Assembly (NCBI GenBank): GCA_002150815.3
Contig: NDFF03000188.1
Span: 62,001 to 126,000, forward strand
Direction: 5' to 3'
Length of the DNA: 64,000 nt
Source of the DNA: Grammothele lineata
Taxonomy: Eukaryota; Basidiomycota; Agaricomycetes; Polyporales; Polyporaceae
The notes under the pieces were generated by a model. That model saw only the letters and a list, made by a program, of their open reading frames with translations. It was not told the DNA's origin and did no database searches. The stretch's first letter is position 1; each line of letters begins with the position of its first letter. A program made the position numbers and the translations under genes. Shown piece by piece: positions 1 to 11,455 of the stretch.

Positions 1-444
1 GACGCCTCTGCCATCTCTCCCGACGCGTCCCTCGTAGCGATGCACCGGGTCCTCCGACCAATTTGCGTCGATGCGCTAACTGCGTTCGAGCGACTCATTC
101 TATGAATTGCAGACCTCGAGTTCGCTCTCACGCGGGGGTGGCTTATCGGCCTTCCCGCTCCCATTTGGCCAGGTTTGATATCGCGCGCTCGGATTTGGCT
201 GGAGCTCGAGGTCCCGCGCCGCAGGCTTCGCGCGATTATGCCCTTCCAGGCGAGCGCGCATTCCAACACCGATGTGAGTGCTCATCGGCCTCCTTCGCCG
301 GGAGACGCTATGTCGCTGAGGAGAAGTCGTTTGGGGCTGACAGATGAGCTAGAATTAGGCGATCCTTGGCGATGTCGGAGCCGGCGCATAGGATGCGGAA
401 GTGCAAGGTCGTACGCGATATGCAACAACTCGGAGGCCGTATAA
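1..444. other. No gene recognised at left edge
   Basis: Only short overlapping ORFs on both strands, none with recognisable motifs. The last part is probably the 5' flank of the DUF6533 gene that begins at 445. Confidence 0.4.
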
Positions 445-2387
445 ATGTCGAAGGGGGGTACGCTTCCGAGTCAGTCCCCGACTTCTTTCGACGCGACTCG
501 AGTCTATACTCCGATGTCTTCGCAAATAGACGTTCAGGAGCTTATCGACGACTTCACTAGCATGTAAGTGCTGCATCCCATAACACCACTGAATACACTA
601 TCTAACAATCGACGCAGCGCCGTCAGCAGCTATTGTGGACTTATCTTGGGGAGTGAGTCTTACAAGCTCTTGCTCTCCAAGCAAAGCACTAACATACGCC
701 TATGCTCGTAGCGTTTGTAGGATACGAATACATCATCACGCTCGTAAAAGAAATCGAGCTCTTCTGGCGCGGACATTTCAGCGGAGCCACCGCCCTATTC
801 ATAATCAACAGATACTCGAACCTCTTCTTCGTCTTCATGGAGACGAGTAGTTGTTTCGTCCAGTTTTCTGATTCGGTACGCCTCGTTTCGCTTCGCCGAT
901 GCACGCTGTTTGCTCATCGTCTCCAGAGGTACATGGCTGGAGAGTCTGTGAACGACACGGAATGTGCTCACTTCTGATAATCCAGCTGTGCAACGTTCGG
1001 GAAGGCCGTCCAAGGCCTAGGAAACATCCAAGACGTGGTGTTAGCCAGTACGACGATGAATGGTAACGATGCAGGAGCACCGTACTGATTCTCGATGAAC
1101 TTCGCCGCAGCTTTCTCCGGTGTGCGTATCCACGCGCTCACTCGGAATCGCCCACTTGCGGTGCTCGTGTTCCTGCTGTGTATGGTACCGTTCAGCATCA
1201 ATCTGGTCAGTACTCTCTTCCACCTGTTGTTGTGTAGTCCCTGATGAAGGCCGGTAGGTGTACTTTCACTTTAACGTCACAGGCGTCAACATCCCGCCGT
1301 TCGGATGTGCTATAACGGACGACATGCCGCTTGTGCTCCAGCAGAGGTATTCCAAGTCTCTACCATTCTCCGCCTACTTATCGCTAATCACAACGTAGGT
1401 GTACGTATCCTTCGCCTATATATTGCAGTAAGAGTGCTTCTCGTTGAGACGGCCGTACAGTTTCCATCGTATCGCGCACTGCCTCAATACTCGCAGACAC
1501 GATCCTCATTGCGGTGACGTGGTACACGTTGAGGGGCAGCGACCATTCCGCGCTCGCGGGTCTCTCGCGAGGAACGCTTGCGCAGGTTCTCTTGCATAAT
1601 GGTAAGTGGATGTGAGACATACGTCCGTCTTCGTATCACTCACTCAGTTCTTAGGAACATTGTATTTCGCGTACGTCAGCCATATGATCTGGACGAACTA
1701 CTGCCTGAATGAGCATTGCTATCTAGCTTCCTCCTTGCACTCAATACCCTCCATATGATCCTTACGCAGCTGTCGGTGAGAATCCCCACTTCGAGTTTGT
1801 ACTTGAAGTCATATCGCTTACTGTATGACTTGCTTAGTTCACGCAGCCCCTCAGTGGCCTCAGCTATGTCTCCATCTACACGAACCCGTACGCGGTTCTC
1901 TATTCCTCTCACCAGTTACTCCTAACCAAGATTTCCCATATGCGACGTCGCACGCAGCCTGACCTCCGTTCTGGTCTCGCGTCTCCTCCTCGACCTTCAG
2001 GCCGTGCATCAGCAGAAGTCTGCGGGCGGTTTCGGCGGATCGCTCCCGGTCCCCGGAACGTGGGACGGCACCGACTCACTCGTGTTCGCTCGTGTCGTTG
2101 GCTCCCTTGGTGCCGTCCATCCTACGACGACTACCGGTGGAGACCTCACGCTAGGCGCGGACGATGGGGAGGGCTTTGACGCGCGCGATGGACCCAGCCA
2201 GGAGGAGTCACTGACGACACAGCCGGGTAGGGGGCTTGACGTGGGGAACTCCGCAGAGAGAGGTTCCTCAGGCTCATCGAGCTGGGGAACCACCGAACCA
2301 GCAAGGATAGGAGATAGTACAGATTGGGAAGCGAGCGAAGTAAAAGATACATGTATTGTCGAGGTTTGCTGCGTAGGGGAATGCTGA
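445..2387 (+). CDS. DUF6533 seven-transmembrane-like protein
   Basis: A multi-exon gene read by joining frames across short introns. Exon 1 starts with ATG at 445 and ends at 563. Exon 2 is 618-652 and exon 3 starts at 712. Together they give the DUF6533 signature, a hydrophobic helix with YEYIITLVKEIELFWRG followed by ATALFIINRYSNLFF (exon 3, about 714-875). Later blocks carry CATFGKAVQGLGNIQDVVLA (about 985-1048), RIHALTRNRPLAVLVFLLCM (about 1125-1195), DTILIAVTWYTLRGSD (about 1496-1545), GTLYF after the intron near 1655, LALNTLHMILTQLS (about 1738-1776) and LTSVLVSRLLLDLQ (from about 1959). These are the expected helices of the family. The C-terminal tail to the stop at 2387 is Gly/Ser/Thr rich and acidic. 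DUF6533 proteins are abundant, poorly characterised, predicted integral membrane proteins of agaricomycetes. Exact exon borders near 876-985 and 1240-1500 are uncertain. A damaged copy cannot be excluded. Confidence 0.7.
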
Positions 2388-2680
2388 AACCAAAGGGGCC
2401 TGGACTGCGACAAGGCGCGTGCTTCGGCCCCTCCCGGTCAAGAAATCGCAGTGAGGTGAGTCGCATGGCGCGAATAGCTGAGATAACGACACGAAGCTCT
2501 CGAAATCTGAGTTCGTGATGCAGTTGGGTGAGTGGTGGTAACATTATGAAATGAGTGAGGTAGTAATGTACGTAGTTAATCTGGGCCTGTGCATTCAGAG
2601 ATCTAGGTTCGGACAGTGAAATTCCCTGGTGGCACGACGCGGTTAGATCTTGAACCAGCTGGCCGAAATGTAGTCAATGC

Positions 2681-3834
2681 TCACAGGAAATGCAGACGCT
2701 CTGTCTGGAGCATCTGTGGAAGTTTTTGCTTCAGCATTGTCACGATCTTGTCATCTCCCCTTGCGGGCACTTGTGGTGGTTCAAGATCCAGGGTTGTGGC
2801 CGCTATGGAAGCCCCATCCCTTGGGATGACGTCTTGAACCATATAGGTAACTGAGCATACTACGTCCGCCTGGGAAGGCAATAGTACGAGCGCGTCATCG
2901 AGACGTGCCCATGGCTCTGACACCTTCCTTAGGGGATGAAGCGCGCTGTCCACGACATCATCATCCAAAGAATTTAATGGGCTGACGATGAAGTTAACAA
3001 CAACCACTTCCAAGCTTTGTGGTGCACGTCGTAGGATGCTGGCCATGCCGTCGAGCAGCTGTGGATACCATTGTGTGACTCGGTCACGGAACATGATGGC
3101 ATGGCGCTCTTCGGTGTTAAAAACGTTGTCCGAATCGCATAGCACAGAAAACGATATGCAAATAGTCTTGAGAGAGGTGCACCGGTCCAGACTCGGGACC
3201 AGCCCTCCACGAGGTGAGAACGCTTCATCATTTCGGTCAGTTACATTCAACCTGAAAGTCGAACCATACGGATACTCACTCCACTCGGAGGCATCTCCAT
3301 GAAGGACGTGGCGGACACAACCGATGGCAAGGGTAACCAGTCTGGAATAGCAGGCGTTAACCGTGCCCTGAACATGTCTTCATGATTGAACATATCCTGG
3401 ATGTCACATTCGAGAAACGTGAGTGGCCAGGGCGTCTGTGCGGTCCGGAAGAGGTGCAGGATCCCGAGATAGCCCGTATCGTTCGTGATCGGGGCAACTT
3501 GGAGCTGGCGTACTTGCAGGACAGACTGTAAAGGCTCGATAAGAGCTGGGTGAGCCATAGCCTGAGATGGGTCCCATGAGAGCCTAAGCTCCGCTACAAT
3601 CAATCGTTCGATGTCCTTGAACAGGCCAAGGAGGTGGTAGATTGGCTCAAACGTGCCGCTGGTAGTCGCACACACGCTAAGCCCAAGTACGTCCATGCTG
3701 CGGAGAAGAGGATTGCACGGGCTGCCCGTGGAAGACAGAGAGATGTCGGCGAGCATCAGAGTGGACACATTCGGTAATTGCGCTAACGCTGTCCCAATAA
3801 GTATCGCCCTCCGGGCAGCCCTGGACACGCTCAA
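2681..3834 (-). CDS. F-box/LRR-like protein, C-terminal region
   Basis: Two reverse-strand open segments, 3834-3247 and 3250-2681, follow each other directly. The first has leucine-rich units such as LAQLPNVSTLMLADISL and ends in PWPLTFLECDIQD plus DWLPLPSV. The second continues with SLKTICISF and LRRAPQSLEVVVVNFI. This pattern of short LRR-like strands is typical of the C-terminal half of basidiomycete F-box proteins, which act as substrate adaptors in SCF ubiquitin ligases. The two segments are in different frames, and only about 28 nt with GT...CAG lie at the junction, shorter than the other introns here, so a frameshift is as likely as an intron. The first segment starts with a non-ATG codon, and I did not find a clear F-box in 3900-4100. 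The N-terminus is therefore missing or in an unrecognised exon. Probably a degenerate or incompletely modelled F-box gene. Confidence 0.42.
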
Positions 3835-3904
3835 ACCAAGCTGCGTGTGAAGGGGACACGCGACCGAACAATGCCGAGGGGAGGTGATATTGACAAGGAC
3901 TCAT

Positions 3905-5660
3905 TGATCACGAATCGACGCTTCCAATCCTTATCGCCGGTCGCCACGTCAGCAGGTAGACGCGCCCGGTGCATGATCAAGGGACGTTTGCAGATTCAGA
4001 ATACGAGCAGATGCGTCTGTAGATCTTACATTGAGCAAACATGTACCATAGCCTGGACGAGAGAACGCGTTCGCGTAGCTAAGCCGCGTCGCGGTTGAGC
4101 GGCGCTGATACGTGCCTGCTCGATATGTCGAACCGGGTCGCAGGCTTCAACTCGCGCGGAGCCCGTCCACGTAGACGCATGGATCCAAATGTAACTCGCC
4201 GATACCGATATGGGTGTCCCCGATCAGTGGCTGAAGTCGTGTCTATTGGGTGGCCATAACAGTTAATCCGCAGCCCAGCCCTGTTCCTGGCAGAGGCTGA
4301 CTTGAGTCACAGCACTTGCAAATTGCACACGGAAAACGGAGCATCGCCGCGCGTTTCGGCGCGGACGAGCCGGACGAGCGCCTGCTCGTCTCTGCGCCAG
4401 TACTTACTTACCGTTGGAGCGTGAACCGGCGCGACTGTGACATTGGTCGTCGTAAACCCCATTCGTTGAGAATTTCATTGCACTTGGCGGTGTTATCGCA
4501 AGCAGGAACGGCTCCTCTAGCGGCTCGAGACACGGCTCTTAGGCATGCACTACAGGCCTCCTTAGACGTTGGTCGTCGTCCCTCTGCCCGCTCTAGATCG
4601 TCACGGCCCGCTACGGTGAGTCACGATCGATCACGGCGTGACATGCTTACTTCTCCTCGCGCGCGAGATTCGCGACTTATTAAATTACATTCATTACACT
4701 GCTGCGAGACTAACGCGGTACTTAGGACGGACACATTCACGTCGTGGATGACTTCCGGCTATGGGAAACCCGATGCCGGCTGCGCTGAGCTTCTCAGAAG
4801 CATGAGTACGAGTGTCGAGGCCTCGTCACCCTCCGCAGGGACGGTTGATGCCGGCACAGCACATCTTATAGTTGACCGACACAATGCTATAGGTGCGTTA
4901 AAAAGTGATCGCTTGCATCATGGACAGTCATGCACGTACGGTAACTGGATAGACTCCTGCTTCAGACGTTGCGCCGACTCTTTTACAAGCTCTAGCGTGA
5001 CATACTCCAGTTCCTAGATCATGTAATCATGTGAGTTCAATCCCAGACTCGAATTACGTGTAATCTCACCTCCCGATTCTCCGTATGTTTAACAATGCCT
5101 TCATGTGTCTGTCCATCAGCAAGGAACCACGCATGTGTGCCAATCTACAAGAGTGAGTGACCGGCGCATAAACAAATCACTCCACTCACCGGATAGTGTA
5201 TCATAAGCGCGACTCTTGACAGCTACTATGATGGGTGAATGAAGTCAATTCGTGAGCCAACAGGAAGGGTTTATATATGAGTCTGCTAACGTAACGAGGC
5301 ACCTTTCGTAAGCACGGCTATCACAATGTTCTTTCCCTCACAATCACCTAGGCAATGGCCGATCATGTTTACAGTTTGTCTAGGTTCTACAATGTAGTAC
5401 GTTGTAGAGACTACACCTTAATTGCTGAGCACTCTATTCAGAACAGAGTTACTAGCGTGGATAGAGACACAGACAGAAAAGTTATAGTCTGCTTTGTCTA
5501 GTGAACATCATAAGGTCCTATGACGTCACTTTAATTAACCTATTTGCAGTCAAGCCTCTGGGCTGGTTACGCCGGCAGGAATGCTTAAGCGATTCCTGCA
5601 TGGCTTGTCTCTGACCTTGATGTGAGTCCTAGTCTTCTATTTCTCTTCTACAGGACTGGA
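3905..5660. other. Gene-poor stretch with one unsupported long ORF
   Basis: Contains a 233-codon open frame on the plus strand (4316-5017). Its product is rich in Arg, Ser, Thr and His and shows no domain, membrane segment or repeat that I recognise. From about 5020 the sequence becomes more AT-rich and has no convincing ORF. Nothing else is supported. Confidence 0.35.
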
Positions 5661-6453
5661 TTAATCATTGAGGAATGAAGTCACTATTATTGGGCGTACC
5701 GTGCAGCGGAACCTCTGCCAGTTCACTCCTCTCTTTCCGTACACCCACCTTTCCACCTTCCATTTACAGCACATGATGAATCCGAGTATCTCACCAAGGA
5801 CATCTGTCGTCAGCGCATCTCCTTTTGGCCACGGGGATATGAAATGTCCTACCTTTTGGATCATAACACATCGTCCGGAGACCCACATCGCTGTAGGGTT
5901 AGACATCTGCTTGCTTATCCCCATGCCAACCAATAACGGTGAAGACCATGGCATCTTAGGCAAGGTCACTAGAATCTGCGGATTTGATGAAGACTGGGTC
6001 GTATTCGACATCACGGGCCTAGGGACCAGCACAGCACTTACGTCATTTATCCTCTGTGCACGTAGGAGTTGGACGAACATTCGGTTGAGCGACTGGCCAT
6101 GGTTACACCGGCTCTCATGGCGGTTACAGCTGCCTACATTCATCACTCCAACAACCTTGAATCTGGTCAGTCTTGCATGGAGCCAGCGACCTGGCGTACG
6201 CGTCGTCGTATACACCGAAGGAGAACAGCTCACCTTATATGAGTTTGAGCGGTCCTGGGCCACCGACATTTTCCCTTGTGCAGTCCACCCCCCAGGCGCT
6301 TGCTCTACAAGTATGCCGCAAGCCTCTATAGCGACAGCGGAAACGAGCCGTGGCAGCGGTGGGAGAGAGAGGACACTTGCAGGCTGTGGACCAGAAGACA
6401 GAGGTGATAAGGGCAGTGACTGTAACGCGGAACACGGTGCGCGACAGAACTAG
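5661..6453. other. Overlapping long ORFs on both strands, function unknown
   Basis: The plus strand is open over 5668-6453 (261 codons) and the minus strand over 6269-5661 (202 codons), so most of this 800-bp segment is open in both directions. Neither product shows a motif I can name. The plus product has hydrophobic stretches such as HIAVGLDICLLIPM and VVFDITGLG. The minus product is basic. At most one is real. A relic of a transposon-encoded protein is possible. Confidence 0.25.
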
Positions 6454-7693
6454 GTTTACTGCTGCCGGTATAAACCGACCACCACGGGTACGGACTTTCT
6501 CCTTTGAGACACCAATATTCTAACATTGCGTGGCTGCCAGCTATGAACGCTAACGCAGTCAAGCGTCGCAGCATCTGCAACACATTCATAATCGTTAATA
6601 CACACAGTCCAGAGTAGATGTGCCTCGGACGTGGCTTGTAATATAATCGCAGACGGCGAGCGATACGCACTCGAATTGGCCTCCGGTATGCTGTCGTGAA
6701 TGTGGCCAAGCAGGGCGGAATCTCCGCTCTTCCGTTTCACGCGACTCGTGCGGGCGTCCGTGCGGTTCGCTGTCACCTCGGGGCCAACGTGCCGGGGGGC
6801 GTCTGTCGATCGCGTGACCAGCACATTTTGGAAGGTGGCTGTTGCTCACCGCTCGGTTGGCCCTTGCCATCCATTTCCGCTCAGAATGGAGTCGAGAAAT
6901 GTGGGTACGATGCCACGAGGGCGTTCTCCGGTCCGGGGAACGCGCGCTCGTGAAGCCACGTCAGCAAACGTTCTGGAAGGTTCGGTGCTCGATTACGGTA
7001 GTTGCTATATCGGTACGTGTCTCAGACCGGAGATTTCGTTTCGTTTCTCACTCAACTAGATGGACGCCGCGCATCGGCACGGAAGCGAAAACGGTCGCAC
7101 GAAGGACACAGCCCACGACAGGTCCGCCAGCGAGAGTCTGCGTTAGCGAAGACGGCTCAGCTGGGTTCGTACGTAGTGTCATGTTCTGTGGATATCTCGC
7201 TAATACGTTTGAGGGTAGCGTCGCCAGAGCAAGATAGTGCGGCTGACCAGTTTTGGCCTGATGCTGGTTACGGGCTACAGACAGCCACGTCTCACGAAGC
7301 GTTAGTGACTAGTAACGTGCTATCTTGGCATAGAAACACGGTTCTGTTCATGCAAGGTGAGAGTATCGTTGCGTCCTCGCACTGGAAGCGGTAATTCATT
7401 CTCCGAGCAATCTTAGCTGCCGCTCTTTGCGACACGCCGGCGCCTGAGCAGCAACGGCATGCGGACCGGGACTGAGCGACAGCACGTGGTAGCGGGCTGC
7501 GCATGCGTAGTGTTATCTGATTATCTCATATGTTAGTCTTGGTTCCAACGCATACTTTCCCGACTCGGTTCGCATTGCCGCGTGTCTCAGTTTCGGGCCG
7601 TCACGACGTCTTGTGGAAGTCTTACTAGCAAGTAGAATCTTTGTTACTTATGTCCTGGAATTCCCCGTTAACGGCGTCCTCGATTTGGTAGAT
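6454..7693. other. No supported gene
   Basis: Several 60-130 codon ORFs overlap in different frames on both strands over 6595-7394 without recognisable motifs. Composition is GC-rich with frequent CGG/CCG. Nothing can be assigned. Confidence 0.35.
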
Positions 7694-9246
7694 ATGTTCG
7701 GCACGACAGCGGAAGAGATAGAAGTGCAAGACGTACCCACAAGTAGCACAGCAAGTACAGCGGAGGCGAAACCTTCCCTAACGCGCATCCCATTCGTGGT
7801 CTTTGTTCCCGACCCTATATTATGCGAGCGCGCGTACGACCCAGACACCTACCACAGCCTTCCGTCGTCTACGCGTCAAGGATGGTGGACTACTGCAGTC
7901 ATGAGCCGGGAAGAATACACGTGGTTCAAGGAGCGCTGCGGGTCTCACATATTCCTCGTACCATCCCAGGCACTCGAAGAACATGCCGCTGCGGCGAATG
8001 TGACCGTTGTGTTGTGGGAATGGGTGAGCATGTATTGTTCGATTGCAGGGCAGGATCGTCACACTGCTAACGGAATACATGCAGTTGCTCGTCCCCGTCC
8101 ACATGCGTCGGTCTACACGCCCTCGATTTCAGGTCTCTGTGATGCTATACGATGCGTTTTTTGATGCGGTCACCTCCGGTCATCTTTCGGGAAGTCCAGA
8201 ATGGTCGCTCCTTGTTTCCAGCGATATGGTTATAGGGGGCGTGGATCTAACTTACGATATGTGGTACGGACTCGCGTGATAGCAGTTTGAACTACTCTGA
8301 CGTAGACATTAGGCGCAAGGAGTTTCGACTCTCGTCAGAAAACCACATGCAGTACCTTTCCAGGATCATGCTTCTGGAACGGCATGTTTCCGTATGGCCG
8401 CGCATGCAAGAGATGCAATACTACGGGGACAAGCCGTCGTTGATTGAGAACCTAGATCGTGTTGCTGCACGAGACACACGCACTCCACGGCCAGAGACTC
8501 GCCGTCTTCACCAGAGGGACGATCCTACTACCTTTGCACCTATGGTTTTCAAACGGTCATATAGCGCCAACTCGGAGTGCGTTTGGACGCCGACATCTGA
8601 AGGGTATCCCCCCTCATGGGAAGACTTACGTGATGGCTGTCCAGAGCATGACGATGGCTGGTTCGTCCAGACATCCGTTCCCGCGCTTTCGGACCACCGC
8701 GTGGGCGAGTTTCGGTGTTACGTCGTCGGTGGGAACGTTGTCTTCATAGTGAAGACCGTCCCCGAAGGGGAGTCGCTGAGCGTTGATAGCGTCGATGACA
8801 TGTTTACGCTCGACACATGGAGGTACGGTTTCATTTCATCGGTCTCGGTAACGCTGACATACGTCTCTAGTAATATATGCAGCGACGTGCGGTACGGGGA
8901 CGCCGAAATCTCGGTCGGTCAAAAGGGCGACACTTACGCTGGCATGCGCCTTGGAGGCACAACGGAGTTGGAGGACTTCGTTCTTGCGTCGTTGCGTGGA
9001 CTTATACGTATCGAGGAGCGCCAGATAGGAGGACGTTCTGGGCTGCGGCTCTTTGCTCGAGTCGACGTAAGTATCATATCGCACGCGAATCGGTTAGCGT
9101 ATTTCGTTTGCGAGGTTGAGCGAACTTTGCAAGCACTCCTCTTCGTAGATAACTTCACGACGGAGGGGTTACGCGTCATTGATGGGTTTGTTTCGTCCGT
9201 TCCCCAGTACTTACGGCTCGACGAGGAGTGTAGCCTAACAGAATAA
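7694..9246 (+). CDS. ATP-grasp-like hypothetical protein
   Basis: Exon 1 starts at ATG 7694 and ends at 8023. A 61-nt intron (8024-8084, GTGAGC...CATGCAG) leads in frame to TTGCTCGTC. The segment to about 8260 holds YDAFFDAVTSGHLSGSPEW. The main C-terminal part, 8287-9246, is in another frame, so a second intron or frameshift lies around 8200-8286 and I could not settle it. The C-terminal part has MVFKRSYS, WFVQTSVP, GEFRCYVVGGNVVFIVKTV, RLFARVDVSI and YFVCEVERT. The spacing of Lys in FKRS, Glu-Phe-Arg, and Arg-x-Asp followed by Glu-Val-Glu-Arg resembles the substrate and metal-binding half of ATP-grasp ligases. The family call is inference from these motifs. No substrate can be named. Plus-strand gene without clear partners nearby. 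Confidence 0.5.
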
Positions 9247-10505
9247 TTACCACATCGAGATTACGCGGTTGTAGCTGACGTCCATGCAATCTGAGTGCGA
9301 CCGCGCGGCGAGACGTGTAAAGTTGTCATTCGTAACGGATCAGGTGTTTCATTGGGATCGAGCCGGCTGAACACGTAGATCCTGTGCGAGCTACACACCA
9401 CAAGCACGAGAAGCGCGTCTCTATTTGGCTCGTTAGCATCGAAGACCATTTTGTTGGACTTGCTACTGCAGCGTCTTTGATCAGTTCATCGTTCGTAAGC
9501 AGTCTTCGTGAGGATGCGCTTCCTAGAGCTCTTTTCCAGTGCCCACTCTCGGCTCGGATCTCGGATCTTGCCTGTCGTCCCTTGAGCCTGAGCACGTCCA
9601 GCCGGAGCTAGTGTTACACTACGTTATATACTCATGGGGTGGTTCGACAACGTCAGCGTGCTGAATGGGCTGCTTCACGCCGTTGCATGCAGTATCGTGG
9701 TGTTCTAGAGAGTTTCACGTGATCGAGGCCACGACGCGAGCGAAGCTGATGCCTTTGCCTCGGTTACGCGAATTCGGCCGGACAGATGGGTATCGTCTCT
9801 TCGCATGTGTGTACTCACTTGAATAGATGTTCGCGACGCAATCATGACTGCGAGGTTCGTGCACTTCTTACCTCTGTCCGCTCATTGATGCGAACGTGAC
9901 TCCCTTTGAGTTGTCAGTGTTCAGGTTTATATCACAATGCTTTGATACGGCGGAGCAGAAAGTTGAAAGAAGGGTGCGTGGACGTTCACAGCATTATATA
10001 TGGGGAGGAACGACTTCTCCCTTACTGATGTGCGCGGGGATGCAGCGCGCACCGACGCGAGCGTAATTTCGGCACGTGACCGCGTTTTCCGCGTCCTGCT
10101 ACCCGATATGTGCAAACGCGACCTTAACGCGCACACAACCACGACTCCGATCCCAAGTAAAACGGAGCAGTTTGATTTCCGCACCATCTGCTTGCAGCCG
10201 CTCGCAAATACATCGAAACAAGCCAAGGTAAGCTCGCGGCAGAGTATCCAGTACCTTTCACGATGCTTAGTAATGACCTCCGGCGCGTGCAATCTCCGAC
10301 CGCCACGGGAGGTTGTACTGACCAGCTTGGGCAAACTCTCCCTTCTCACGTATAACATTACTATTGTGTTGTATTTTACTCACATCGTCTCCTACTCTAG
10401 ATTGCTATGCATTGTCGGCTTGTAGCAGCTGTCCGAGCCCACCCACGAAGCCGAATGGTCAATACGATTGCTCACTGATGTGCATGGTGCACCGCCACCC
10501 CATGC
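9247..10505. other. Intergenic, nothing recognised
   Basis: ORFs of 60-143 codons overlap on both strands (the longest pair near 9927-10425) without motif, repeat or membrane signal. No RNA gene or transposon end was seen. Confidence 0.35.
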
Positions 10506-11455
10506 AGACACCACACCGCGATGCGATGCGACCCGCGACCCGCGACCTCAACATGTGACCGCGACGTGACCGCGACTCTCGACCCGCGATCCGGACCGCG
10601 ACCACAACCTTGCCATCACCACCACCGACGAGCCCGCGACCGTGACTACGATCTCCGAGCCAACCCCTACGCGACCCATTCTCCGCGCCGACCCTCCACG
10701 ACCTCAGCGGCCTCCGCGGACGATTGCAAATACCTCAAAACGAGTCCAGATTACGACACGACCGACTCCCGATGCTGCGCGACGGGGCGCGCAGTCGACC
10801 CGCACTCAAGACGTCCCGACGCGACCCTTAATACGGCCTCCGGCGCACGCCACCTCGGGTCTCCGTGAGTCTCGGCCGACGAGCTCGCTCGGATGTTGTC
10901 CTCGCTCGCGCCCTCTCTTCTCGTGTCCCCGCTACGTATATTGTTATTTCTATGTGCTCCATACTACTTACAGTGTCTTCTACGTTATTTTACGATATGC
11001 TCTCGTCCCGTAGTAGCCCCGCGAGCCCTACTCACGTACCCGACTCCTCGGCACAGCCACCCCCGCACTCGTCCTCGCCGCGTCGATCCTCCTTCCTCTC
11101 GCCCCTCCTATGTGCCCGATCCATTCCCTCTCTCTATTTTCTTATGTTTCGCATACTTTCTTCTATTCTGCCGTACTCCAACTCTCGCGTGCTTGCATGT
11201 ATTTAGGTCAGGAGTCTACGCCCTACAATCTCAGCTTTCGTGCTCCCTCGATTTTCGTCTCTTGCGTGCGCTCGCATGCCTTCGCTTCAGTCACGCTTCA
11301 CTCGACTTCGCCTTACCAACATCGTATTCTACTCCTGTGCGCGTACCCGACAACCCACTCTTGAGTTTCCCTGTCCTCTCTACTTCTCTCCGCTGCTCTC
11401 CTCCCCTTCACGTACGCTCGGTGGACTCGCTCCGTGCACCTTCGCACTTTGTTGA
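10506..11455. repeat. Low-complexity GC-rich then pyrimidine-rich tract
   Basis: About 10515-10640 is built from degenerate CGACCCGCGA-like units. From about 10860 to 11455 the plus strand is strongly biased to C and T, so long ORFs open by lack of purine-containing stop codons (for example 200 codons at 10893-11495 rich in Leu, Ser, Pro, Cys and Phe). The products look like translated low-complexity DNA, not protein domains. Confidence 0.5.

Noticed and set aside
4316..5017. 233-codon plus-strand ORF
   Set aside because: No motif, low-complexity Arg/Ser/Thr composition and no intron or paralogue support. Kept only as a note in the gene-poor region.
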